From contig NZ_ABJL02000008.1 in the NCBI RefSeq assembly GCF_000172175.1, forward strand, positions 2,170,001 to 2,234,000: a stretch of 64,000 nt of DNA. The letters run 5' to 3'. Below are positions 44,640 through 53,085 of this stretch, piece by piece; position 1 is the stretch's first letter; each line of letters opens with the position of its first letter. Under the pieces are notes generated by a model. The model saw nothing but the letters and a program-made list of their open reading frames with translations. It was not told where the DNA came from and ran no database searches. The DNA is from Bacteroides intestinalis DSM 17393. Its GTDB lineage: Bacteria; Bacteroidota; Bacteroidia; Bacteroidales; Bacteroidaceae. The position numbers and the translations under genes were made by a program.

Positions 44640-47600
44640 CTATTTTATTCGTTTCAATAATTTTTCCACTCTCGTCTTCACTCCATACTTACTCAGAAGA
44701 TAGGTATAACGATAGTCGTAAGGATTATAGGATGTGGGGGAACTATTGATGAGATAGATATTGCGTAAATTGGCAAATTGGAGAATACCTTTGATATTGT
44801 TAGGATGCAAGCGTCCTATCTCATCCATCATGCAATGTACAATGAAATCACCACTCTTTCGGGCTGCCTTTTTCTTAAAGACGTTGATGAGCATGATATT
44901 GACCATTGCCTTCACAAGAATGTCCGTACCATCTGACCCTACATTATTAATACGCTCGACCCAGTTCGTGTCGTTATCGTTTTCCTTTACTCGAAATTGT
45001 AAGCGGAATGCGTCACTCAATGATACAGATGAACGATTCGGTTCGTTCTGCAACTGATGAGATAAACTCTTCAGATAATCCACGACCTTGAGGTTCACTT
45101 CATCCCGATTATTGCTTGAGAAAAGATTAAGTTCACCGATAGAGAGCGCATTTTCTACGGTATAATCATGAATGGATATAAGCAGTTGCATGAGCTTGTC
45201 TGAGGATTCATTCGCTCTTAGCTCAATGCTCTTGATGACTCCAGCAAAGTTCTTTTCTACAAAATCACGATTGATGTCAAGTATCACTCCGTCCACATCC
45301 GATCTACGTTTCATCAGCGAACCAATTTCGGTTGAGATACGTCCCAAAATGTCTTTATAATGCTCGCTGGTACGTCGGCGGAACTCATCGATTTTGTTAT
45401 TGTCCATGAACTCCTGCAAATCAACGGCAATTTGCAGATAATCATTGTCCGTCACAGGCATCGTGTTGAAACGGAAAGTATTTTGAGGCTTGAAGTTGCG
45501 ATTGAAACTAACCACTATATCTTTAAGTTTGTCGATTGACTCGCGTTTTTGATTGACAGTACCTCTAAGTTGGCTCAGGAGTTGCTGACAATCCAAATGT
45601 GTCTCCATTGTCTTGTCATCAGAGAGATAAGTGTCGGGTACCAAATGTTCGTTCTCGACCATTTGATGATAAAAGTTCAACCCCTCTTTTCTGTGCGCCA
45701 GCTCCTTGAGGACTATATGCTGACGCTCTTCCATTTCTCTGCATTTTTTCTCGATGCGTGTTCGTTTATCCTCATAACGCTGGCGTATCATAGAGAGTCG
45801 TTGCTCGATAGTCTTAATCGTTTTTCTGATTTCCGGCTCCTTGGCAAAAAGGTTTTGTTCAGCGTCGCGATACCTGATAACAATAGAACGTTCCTCTTCA
45901 ATCCTCGCCAACAATGTCTGCAAATCCTTCAAAGCTTTACGATATTGTTCAAGCAAATCCATATCAACACCTTTGCCTGCAAGTTCTGCTTTCTGTTGTT
46001 CATCGAGTTGCTTCTTCTGTACGGCAAACTCCTTATAACGCACGGTCGCTTCCGCATTTTGTGATTCGTTAAAAATGCGCAGTTCCTCATCAAGTGCTTT
46101 TGAGGTTTTACCGAATGAGGAGTCAAGGTTTTTAAGTTCTTTTTTATTCCTTGCTTCATTTTTCTCACGGACATCCTTCTCCGATTGCACGTTTAGCAGA
46201 GCTTCGTTGAAGGAACGTTCACGGATCTCTTTTTCTTGAGCAATCTGTTCCAGTTCTTCCATCTCCAGCTTATGCCGATGGTTTTGCAGATTTTGTCGTT
46301 TGACAGGTATTTGTTCTTCTTCCACCTTTAACAAAGTTACATTCTGCCGAAGCGGATTGAGTTGTGTCGCATATTTTTTTCCGAGTTTCGATATCTCTTC
46401 CTCAAGGGTAATAGGCGATTGCATGAGCTGGCGGTTTATTTGCTTCACTTGCTCTTCCAAGTTCTTTTTCTCCAATCTATACTCGTCAGGCGTACGATGC
46501 ACGGAGGCTATATTGTCTAGGTTCAACCTTATCCCGAACAAGTTGTCAGATGCAACACAAAACTGAGGTTCAAGCCCTTGTGCGTATAGGACCCGTTCTT
46601 CGTCAATCACTTTGCCTATCGTGTTTTCCCAGCCTTCCGTATTCTCGCAAAGCCATTTATAAAAAGAGCCGTCTAAATGGGTAAGCAAATTATTAATCTT
46701 TGCAATTTGTTCCCTGATTTGTGTCCGGTCGGCTTCAAGCCGTTCCTGCTCACGTTGTGAGGCATGTTTTATTTCAGCCTCTTTCATCTCATACTCGGCG
46801 ATAATCTGTGTTATCTGGCTTTTTACCGCTATCTGTTGTGCGGTATTCTCTTTCTCTTTCAAATTCAGCTGTTGAAGTTGTTCATCCGTTTGCTTTATTT
46901 CATCGGCCATAGGATGCCAATGACGGAGTTCCTTCAACGCACTATCAGCCCTGTTTTGTTCGGCCAACAAGACTTGTAAACGCTCATCAGACTCATGTCG
47001 CCAATTGTCGAACGCTTCCATAATCTGATTTCTATTCTTGGAACGGTCTTCTTCTAGTCTCTTACGCTCTATCTGGAGTATGGCTTGTTTTTGATAATAT
47101 GCCTCTTTTTGAACATTTTCGAATGCTTGACGCGCATTCTCCAGTTTAGCCTTTGCAATGTTGTACTTTTCCTCTATTGAAGCATGCGTTTTCAATAAAT
47201 CATCCAATAGAGTTTGTTTATTAATCGCTTCTTGCTTGATCGCAGACTCCCGGTCGGAAAGAGAGAGTTTGTCTTCAATGCCAAGAGCATCGAAATCCTT
47301 CCTTGCCTGTGCTATTTCTTTCAGTTTGCTTTTCTTGGCGCCAAGTTCTTGATTGAGCGAGTCTTTTTCTTTATCATAGTCAGTTGTAAGTTCTTTCTTA
47401 CGACTATGTTCCTTTTCTATGGCCGTTTTAACTTCTTCCGCTTCCACTTCCAATAGTGGTATCCGTTGCTCGCTATATGCTACCGCATGATTCATCATAT
47501 GCCATACATCCGACAATTGTTGGTCGAGCGCGACAATTTTGCGACCTTGTTCGGCAATATTCAATGCCTGTTGGCGCACCGGATAATTGCCGTCACGTGT

Positions 47601-48296
47601 TTGACGGAACCAGCAATCAATTTCATCATACTCTCGTTCAAAGTTTGAAACAAGTCGTCTGTAGGTTTGTAAATCAATGGGCAAATCTTCATCTGTCATG
47701 GATTGTATGATCGTGTTCTTTACAAAGTCTGCATCCAGTTTGGTATTCAGAAATACGTTTTGAATGCTTCGCGGGATATTCTGATAATGCGAACTCTGAA
47801 CTAAAGAATAACGTGCGTATTTATGGTCATGTGTATTGCCGAAGATAATATCTTTGAACATCACACCGGATTCTATTCTTGCAGAAACCCCTACATTCTT
47901 GTCTATACGTTCACGAATCTTCACCCAATCACTCAACACCTGCTTGTCTTCGGTAATGAACCATTCACGTTGATAGGGTGCATCTATAAATCGCCATGAA
48001 GCACGTCCTTGGTATCTGCTGACCAATATGGTATATGCGCCATTATCACGCATCACCTCATAAAGTATATACGAATTTGACTGGCGAAAATAGAATTCAT
48101 CAAACGACTTCTGTCCCTGTTGAATACCTAAACGGTGTTTGTCGGCATTATAGAAAAACAGCAATGCCCTCAACACAGTACTTTTGCCCACACCTTGTGT
48201 TCCTGTAAAATGTACATTGCCATCCACGGAAATCTCAGCATAAGGGATATTAGCACTATTAATAAAAATAATCTTATTCAGGTACTTCATCTTCAT
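44640..48296 (-). CDS. jetC: Wadjet SMC-like motor JetC
   Basis: A 1218-residue SMC/MukB-like ATPase. Walker A is GTQGVGKST (32-40). Residues about 270-900 are long coiled coils with a hinge-like middle (TLLDDLLKTHASIEEKY; RLEADRTQIREQIAKINNLL). The C-terminal ATPase half has a Walker B-type HCMMDEIGRLHPNN. It extrudes DNA loops and detects circular plasmids by size. It overlaps jetB by 23 nt. Complete, with no break seen. Confidence 0.87.
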   Translation of the reverse strand: MKMKYLNKIIFINSANIPYAEISVDGNVHFTGTQGVGKSTVLRALLFFYNADKHRLGIQQGQKSFDEFYFRQSNSYILYEVMRDNGAYTILVSRYQGRASWRFIDAPYQREWFITEDKQVLSDWVKIRERIDKNVGVSARIESGVMFKDIIFGNTHDHKYARYSLVQSSHYQNIPRSIQNVFLNTKLDADFVKNTIIQSMTDEDLPIDLQTYRRLVSNFEREYDEIDCWFRQTRDGNYPVRQQALNIAEQGRKIVALDQQLSDVWHMMNHAVAYSEQRIPLLEVEAEEVKTAIEKEHSRKKELTTDYDKEKDSLNQELGAKKSKLKEIAQARKDFDALGIEDKLSLSDRESAIKQEAINKQTLLDDLLKTHASIEEKYNIAKAKLENARQAFENVQKEAYYQKQAILQIERKRLEEDRSKNRNQIMEAFDNWRHESDERLQVLLAEQNRADSALKELRHWHPMADEIKQTDEQLQQLNLKEKENTAQQIAVKSQITQIIAEYEMKEAEIKHASQREQERLEADRTQIREQIAKINNLLTHLDGSFYKWLCENTEGWENTIGKVIDEERVLYAQGLEPQFCVASDNLFGIRLNLDNIASVHRTPDEYRLEKKNLEEQVKQINRQLMQSPITLEEEISKLGKKYATQLNPLRQNVTLLKVEEEQIPVKRQNLQNHRHKLEMEELEQIAQEKEIRERSFNEALLNVQSEKDVREKNEARNKKELKNLDSSFGKTSKALDEELRIFNESQNAEATVRYKEFAVQKKQLDEQQKAELAGKGVDMDLLEQYRKALKDLQTLLARIEEERSIVIRYRDAEQNLFAKEPEIRKTIKTIEQRLSMIRQRYEDKRTRIEKKCREMEERQHIVLKELAHRKEGLNFYHQMVENEHLVPDTYLSDDKTMETHLDCQQLLSQLRGTVNQKRESIDKLKDIVVSFNRNFKPQNTFRFNTMPVTDNDYLQIAVDLQEFMDNNKIDEFRRRTSEHYKDILGRISTEIGSLMKRRSDVDGVILDINRDFVEKNFAGVIKSIELRANESSDKLMQLLISIHDYTVENALSIGELNLFSSNNRDEVNLKVVDYLKSLSHQLQNEPNRSSVSLSDAFRLQFRVKENDNDTNWVERINNVGSDGTDILVKAMVNIMLINVFKKKAARKSGDFIVHCMMDEIGRLHPNNIKGILQFANLRNIYLINSSPTSYNPYDYRYTYLLSKYGVKTRVEKLLKRIK

Positions 48297-48831
48297 TAAC
48301 TATTTGAATGATTTCCACTAATTCTTCAACATAGCGAAATGCCGAAGTAATCTTATAAGTCTCGTCTTGTTCGCTAATACACTCGGCAAAACCCATATTC
48401 TGCATCTCTTGAAGCAGTTTGTTTACAATCTCAATATTAGACCCTGCACCGTACTTCTTGAATAGATGATTAGCCTTTTCTTTTAGTTCTATATCCAGAC
48501 TAATCTGTTCTATCAAATGACTTTTACGGAACTGATATCCGGCTGTAAATGATTGGTTATAGCATTTCAAAAAGTCCAGATAGTCAAGCCATTTTGAAAA
48601 GCTTTCCAATTTCTGTTCTATGGTTTGCTTACTTTCTCCTTTTCGCGAAAAATAGAAGAAACCATTGCCGCATTCCAATTGCAGACCAATTTCCTTGAAG
48701 TAATCAGTATAATCCTCCATATTCTCCTCGATATCTTCATACAAATGGCGGATGGAGGTATCTGTGCTGTCCACCGAAAGAAACTCTCCTCGGCTCAACC
48801 GTTCGTATATTCTTTGAGTATTATTTCGCAT
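48274..48831 (-). CDS. jetB: Wadjet kite-like subunit JetB (DUF4194)
   Basis: A 185-residue winged-helix protein of the MukE-like class. N terminus RIYERLSRGEFLSVDS and central YLDFLKCYNQSFTAGYQF fit JetB. It overlaps jetA by 11 nt and jetC by 23 nt, which fixes the stoichiometric complex. Acidic C terminus. Confidence 0.8.
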   Translation of the reverse strand: MRNNTQRIYERLSRGEFLSVDSTDTSIRHLYEDIEENMEDYTDYFKEIGLQLECGNGFFYFSRKGESKQTIEQKLESFSKWLDYLDFLKCYNQSFTAGYQFRKSHLIEQISLDIELKEKANHLFKKYGAGSNIEIVNKLLQEMQNMGFAECISEQDETYKITSAFRYVEELVEIIQIVNEDEVPE

Positions 48832-50020
48832 AAATTATGGGATATTCGATGTCTTGATAAATTGCATATTCTCCTGTCATCCTGCATTCGTCAGAATGTA
48901 AGATAACCAATTGGCAAAAGAGAGTTACTAGGTCTTCCATCGTACATTTTACTTTATAGTCATACCTCAAAATGAACTTAAACAGATCATAGCTTGAGGC
49001 TAAGAACGCATTCCATACTTCCGTGGAATCCACCTCCTCCAGTTGTTGGATATGCTCTTGTAAATCTTCCTCTGTCAAAGGTTCGGCTTCTGCTCTTGTT
49101 GTTTTCTGTATTCCATTGCGTTCAGCCATTCGTCTCAATAACTTTACGACCTGCTCATTTTCCCGTAGCATCTCCAAAGACAAACGTGTCTTGTTGTATT
49201 GGCGGGATTCCGTCCAAAGAGGACTTCTCTCTTCCAATACCTGCATAAGGTTCGTATCCGTCTTAATAAGTAACTGATCTTGCAGATATTTCAACTTTCG
49301 TATCTTTTTATAAAGTTGATTCTGCTGGTCTATCTGGTTGATGTAGGAAATAATCTGTCGGTCAATCTCCATGAGTGCGTGATAAGCTTCCACAAAATCA
49401 TGTTTCACATCGCTACAGGTCTTGGCCATGTGCGGATCATTGGCCATAATGAAGAAAGCATGCTCGTTGTCCATCAACTTTTCACATTCACGGATCATGA
49501 CACGGATGCTATGGCTCTTCTCATCCAGATTCTGTAGTTTCTTCTTCTTGATAATATAGTTGGGTTCCTGCTTATAAGCATTATCCATGTTACGTTTCAA
49601 ATCCACCACATTCTTCAACGTTCTGAATCCAGTCTTCTTTAAAAGTTGCCGTACATTGTCTTGATATCCGGCTTTGCGATTGACATTAGTCTCTTGCAGA
49701 AAATATCCAATATGTTCTTTTAAAGTGTTGATACATTCCTGCACACTCAATACGCTAATCTCCTCGTTTACATTCAGCACCTCCTCGAAGAAGTTCAGAT
49801 AGTCACTTTCAATTTCAAGCGTATTGCCTGTCTCCACCAATACGCCATAGTCAACCAACTTTCTCAATCTGGTTTCATTCCCTCCGACAAGATCTATAGC
49901 AAGTCCCAACGGAAACTTTATTAGTTTACGTTTCTCAAACATCTCACTCAGCAAACCTTGCTCACGCGAGAGTGTTTTGGTCAGTTCTTCTATGCTTCTG
50001 AAATGTGTCAGAATATCCAT
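48821..50020 (-). CDS. jetA: Wadjet kleisin-like subunit JetA (DUF3375-type)
   Basis: A 399-residue protein, first of the jetABCD order. Helical N terminus, coiled-coil centre (IDQQNQLYKKIRKLKYLQDQ) and winged C terminus (YDLFKFILRYDYKVKCTMEDL). It bridges the SMC arms. Assignment rests on gene order and size as well as fold. The upstream gene is a DUF4143 ATPase, 26 nt away. Confidence 0.82.
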   Translation of the reverse strand: MDILTHFRSIEELTKTLSREQGLLSEMFEKRKLIKFPLGLAIDLVGGNETRLRKLVDYGVLVETGNTLEIESDYLNFFEEVLNVNEEISVLSVQECINTLKEHIGYFLQETNVNRKAGYQDNVRQLLKKTGFRTLKNVVDLKRNMDNAYKQEPNYIIKKKKLQNLDEKSHSIRVMIRECEKLMDNEHAFFIMANDPHMAKTCSDVKHDFVEAYHALMEIDRQIISYINQIDQQNQLYKKIRKLKYLQDQLLIKTDTNLMQVLEERSPLWTESRQYNKTRLSLEMLRENEQVVKLLRRMAERNGIQKTTRAEAEPLTEEDLQEHIQQLEEVDSTEVWNAFLASSYDLFKFILRYDYKVKCTMEDLVTLFCQLVILHSDECRMTGEYAIYQDIEYPIIYAK

Positions 50021-50046
50021 ATTTCAAAATTCTATAATTAATGCCA

Positions 50047-51435
50047 TCAAACTGTCAATAAACTCAAATCAACATCGGGAATGATAACATCCGTAAGCTT
50101 ATCTTCAACAAGGAATCCCATATAAAGCGGAATGGTGAGTATATCCCCCTCACGTCCTACATTATATTGTCCTAACTTGATTGCATTCTTGACATGATAC
50201 ACATCCTTGTTCTTCAGAACCGTAGTCATACTTTTTGCCTTTCCCGACTTTGCCTTGACTTCAAGAATAACGCATTCTCCTTTGAATCTCACCAAGAAGT
50301 CCAGTTCAAGCCCGCTATCCTTATGGAAGTAGTATAGTTTTTGCCCGGACTTGCATAAGAAATCAGCCATCAGATTCTCAAAAATAGCCCCCTTGTATCC
50401 AAGAAGATTACCCTTCAAAATATCTGCCTGTGTTCCATAATCGAGCATTGCCATTAAAACACCTATGTCAGTGGTATATACCTTGAAACACTCTTTGACG
50501 GAATTGCCTTCTAAAGGCAGTTCTGTAATCTGCGTGTTATAGCATCTACGGACTATCCCGGCATCCTCCAACCATTGGATGCTACCGATGTATTGCGAAG
50601 CCCTTCCACCTTTCTTGACGATGGAATATTGAAATTTCTTGTTCTCTTTGGCTAATTGTTTCGGAATAGATTCAAAACATTCACGAATGTTAGGCTTGTC
50701 CGCATCATCCGCATATTTAACCATATCCTCTTCGTATTCGGCAATAAGATTGCGTTGCGCCTTATAGATAAGTTCGATATTCTTGGTTTCAAGGAAACAG
50801 TTCACCACCTCCGGCAGACCTCCGACAACGACATATCTATACAGCAACTCCATCATTGCCTTGTGAATTCCATCGGGAACAACCTTTTCGCTCTCAAAGC
50901 ATAATTTGACAGAATCAATGACCGCCTTACCGATTCCATTTGCCCATAGAAATTCCTCAAAGTCCAACGGATACATATCTATCACGGTTTCATATCCGAC
51001 TGGAACCGAATCTTGTCCTTCCTCTTCGTTTTTCTTTCTGCTTTTGCCGTAGCCTTTCACTCCCAAAAGAGAACCCGTAGCAATAACATCGAAACGTCCG
51101 TCTATATGGAATGACTTCAAGGCAGTCCTTGCTTCCTTGCACTCCTGAATCTCATCAAGGATAATACAAGTTTTCCCCTCAATGAAACGACTACCTTGTA
51201 TCAAAGCAGATAGGTTGAGAATAATGGTATCGACATCTATATTACCCGTAAAAGCGGACTTCTTATCCGGTTCAAGTATGAAGTTCATATAGACTACACT
51301 CTCATAATTCTCTCTTGCGAACTTCTGGACAATGTATGTCTTTCCACATTGGCGGATACCTTTTATCACAAGGGGCTTTCTGTCCTTGGACTCTTTCCAT
51401 TTAGCTAAATATGTTTCTATTTTCCTTTTGAGCAT
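50047..51435 (-). CDS. AAA ATPase with DUF4143 nuclease-like domain
   Basis: A 462-residue protein. P-loop IKGIRQCGKTYIVQKF (near residue 25), Walker B IILDEIQE (near 92), DUF4143 middle and a PD-(D/E)XK-like end (SGLELDFLVRFKGECVILEVKAKSG). Such proteins are abundant in Bacteroides and are of unknown purpose; some act as defence or toxin-like ATPases. It is transcribed just ahead of jetA in the same direction, with repeats R3-R6 upstream in its promoter region. Confidence 0.8.
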   Translation of the reverse strand: MLKRKIETYLAKWKESKDRKPLVIKGIRQCGKTYIVQKFARENYESVVYMNFILEPDKKSAFTGNIDVDTIILNLSALIQGSRFIEGKTCIILDEIQECKEARTALKSFHIDGRFDVIATGSLLGVKGYGKSRKKNEEEGQDSVPVGYETVIDMYPLDFEEFLWANGIGKAVIDSVKLCFESEKVVPDGIHKAMMELLYRYVVVGGLPEVVNCFLETKNIELIYKAQRNLIAEYEEDMVKYADDADKPNIRECFESIPKQLAKENKKFQYSIVKKGGRASQYIGSIQWLEDAGIVRRCYNTQITELPLEGNSVKECFKVYTTDIGVLMAMLDYGTQADILKGNLLGYKGAIFENLMADFLCKSGQKLYYFHKDSGLELDFLVRFKGECVILEVKAKSGKAKSMTTVLKNKDVYHVKNAIKLGQYNVGREGDILTIPLYMGFLVEDKLTDVIIPDVDLSLLTV

Positions 51436-51465
51436 AGCGCAATCATATTCTTTCCATACGCAAAG

Positions 51466-51555
51466 TTACACTTTTTCCAGTGAATAACATTCAAGTTAGC
51501 ACACTTTTTCAAACGAATAAGTCACATATAGATACATTTTTTCAAGCCAATCACA
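51466..51555 (+). repeat. Direct repeats R3 to R6, right of the ATPase-Wadjet block
   Basis: ACA-T5 cores at 51468, 51501 and 51534 (33-bp steps), each followed by a C/A/G-rich step and AATAA or AATCA; a fourth, shorter one at 51553. They have the same orientation as R1 and R2 and lie directly before the ATPase gene start. Confidence 0.65.
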
Positions 51556-51606
51556 TTTTTTCGTGCAAAAATCTGCTGCAACCCACAGAAATTCCAAGAA
51601 AACCAC

Positions 51607-51801
51607 TACCTTTGCATACAACAAGCGTTCTGTAACATACCTGCGGAAATGCCCTATCACTCAATACCTTGTATCTGATAGCGGGCATTCCACAAAAGGG
51701 CTGAAAAGAGGCGGTACAACACGTATATGCAAAGCAATGAAATACAACGGTTTGCATTTGTCCCTACATTCTGTGTATTTGTAAAAACAGAGGTTGTACC
51801 G
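51607..51801 (+). other. Structured non-coding segment at the right end of element B
   Basis: A -7 box TACCTTTG (51607-51614) is followed by hairpin 1 (51645-51691: TGCCC and TATCA paired with TGATA and GGGCA), hairpin 2 (CGGTACAAC 51712-51720 with GTTGTACCG 51793-51801) and, nested in it, ATGCAAA (51727-51733) with TTTGCAT (51751-51757). No protein is credible. It could be a small RNA or a recombination or replication site. Confidence 0.5.
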
Positions 51802-51843
51802 ATTAAAATGAATAGTCACTGATAATCAGTGATGTAAATATGC

Positions 51844-51858
51844 TGCATCGGTAAGTAA
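51844..51858 (+). repeat. Right attachment site (attR)
   Basis: TGCATCGGTAAGTAA, which still encodes Cys-Ile-Gly-Lys-stop and so should be the host's original mnmE end. The following 282 nt to 52140 show no credible gene, only a hairpin-like CCATT...AATGG near 51923-51956. Confidence 0.72.
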
Positions 51859-52140
51859 TCTGTAATAAATTATCAATTAAAAAACAAGAATTCTCAACAT
51901 TACGCACTGAATAACAAAATACCATTTCACGCTTATAGAAAGAGCGAGGAATGGTATTTTAATCTATTGGCTCATTCTTTGATAATGCACCAAGTTTCTC
52001 TTTTATATTCCTTACGGTCATACTCTTCCTCTCTACACATCCAACAGCCACATGGAATTCCTTCCTTAGAAATATTTATCCGCAAGTAATTCTTTATACA
52101 TCTGAAGATTATCCATATCGAAATTAAAACAAAAATAGTT

Positions 52141-52944
52141 TTAATCCATAATCCTAAGTTGCCAAAACGCCACGGCCGCCGCCACCGCCACATTGAGCGA
52201 ATCGACCCCATGCGCCATCGGGATACGGACTACATAGTCCGCCGCGGCAATCGTATCGGGTGGAAGCCCCTCTCCCTCCGTTCCCATCACAATGGCTAGC
52301 CGGGGTTCGGACGTCAAGACAGGATCGGCAATGGAGATAGAATTGTCCGTAAGTGCCATGGCGGCGGTGCGGAAGCCGTGGCGGGCCAGATCACTGAGAG
52401 TGCCGTCCAGCCACGTCCAGGGAACCAAAAAAACCGAACCCATGGACACCCTGACCGCACGACGGTTCAACGGATCGCAAGAGTTACGCGTCAGCAACAC
52501 GGCATCCATCCCGAGAGCGGCCGCCGAACGAAAAATGGCACCAATATTCGTAGTGTCCACCACACCGTCGATGACGACGATGCGCCGGGCATCCCGACAT
52601 GTGTCTTCCACCGTGCGGGGCGCGGGGCGACGCATGGCACACAACACTCCGCGCGTCAGGACATAGCCCGTCAGCGTAGCGAGCAACTCCCGCCCGCCCG
52701 TATAGACGGGCACGTCGCCGCAACGACTGATGATGTCGGCGGCATCACCGGTGATATGTTTTTGCTCGCACAAGAGGGCCAGAGGTTCATATCCGGCATC
52801 CAATGCTACACGGATCACTTTCGGGCTTTCGGCTATGAACAGGCCTTTATCGGGCTCGATGCGGTTGCGCAACTGGGCCTCGGTGAGGGTGGAGAACACC
52901 TCGATTCCGGGGTGCGACAAGGAGGATATTTCAATAATGGGCAT
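52141..52944 (-). CDS. SPOUT-family RNA 2'-O-methyltransferase (TrmH/SpoU type)
   Basis: A 267-residue protein. The C-terminal SPOUT knot shows motifs 1-3: DTTNIGAIFRSAA, VMGTEGEGL and PMAHGVDSLNVAVA. The N-terminal part is a substrate-binding domain. Substrate RNA cannot be named. GC content is higher than in the island. A large inverted repeat lies before its start. Confidence 0.86.
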   Translation of the reverse strand: MPIIEISSLSHPGIEVFSTLTEAQLRNRIEPDKGLFIAESPKVIRVALDAGYEPLALLCEQKHITGDAADIISRCGDVPVYTGGRELLATLTGYVLTRGVLCAMRRPAPRTVEDTCRDARRIVVIDGVVDTTNIGAIFRSAAALGMDAVLLTRNSCDPLNRRAVRVSMGSVFLVPWTWLDGTLSDLARHGFRTAAMALTDNSISIADPVLTSEPRLAIVMGTEGEGLPPDTIAAADYVVRIPMAHGVDSLNVAVAAAVAFWQLRIMD

Positions 52945-52981
52945 AAGGCTGTATTCTTTTTAATATGGTTATGAACAAAGC

Positions 52982-53072
52982 GTGGTAAAAGTGGTAAGGT
53001 GATAGTGGGATAACGCTCTGTGATATATAGCGCAGCTACTTTATCGCCCTATCACCTTTACCACTTTTACCA
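52982..53072. repeat. Long inverted repeat between methyltransferase and dehydrogenase genes
   Basis: Arms of about 24 bp (GTGGTAAAAGTGGTAA with TTACCACTTTTACCAC, extended by GGTGATA/TATCACC) enclose a loop with CGCT/AGCG. It follows the dehydrogenase stop on its strand and may terminate that operon. The short GGTAAAAGTGGT words may be an extragenic repeat family. Confidence 0.65.
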
Positions 53073-53085
53073 CCCTATCACTCTC

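Larger units (their letters stand above)
18024..51858. mobile_element. Element B: mobilizable defence island at the mnmE 3' end
   Basis: The 33.8-kb segment lies between two copies of TGCATCGGYAARTAA. It holds a tyrosine integrase, a four-HTH regulator, DUF3987 and primase-like genes, a probable oriT, MobC-like and relaxase genes, then SIR2-HerA, type I restriction, Fic, GIY-YIG, RhuM and Wadjet genes. No conjugation (tra) genes are present, so transfer needs a helper. Base composition varies between modules, which points to assembly from several sources. Confidence 0.82.

Noticed and set aside
51466..51555. CRISPR-like array (regular 32-33-bp period)
   Set aside because: The repeats are degenerate, only three or four copies, with spacers of about 11 bp, and no cas genes are present.
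51563..51784. 73-aa plus-strand ORF at the right end of element B
   Set aside because: It runs through the hairpin-forming segment, whose structure explains the sequence better than a protein.
51972..52211. 79-aa minus-strand ORF
   Set aside because: It overlaps the start-proximal part of the methyltransferase coding strand in another frame and has no supporting motif; only a hydrophobic stretch.
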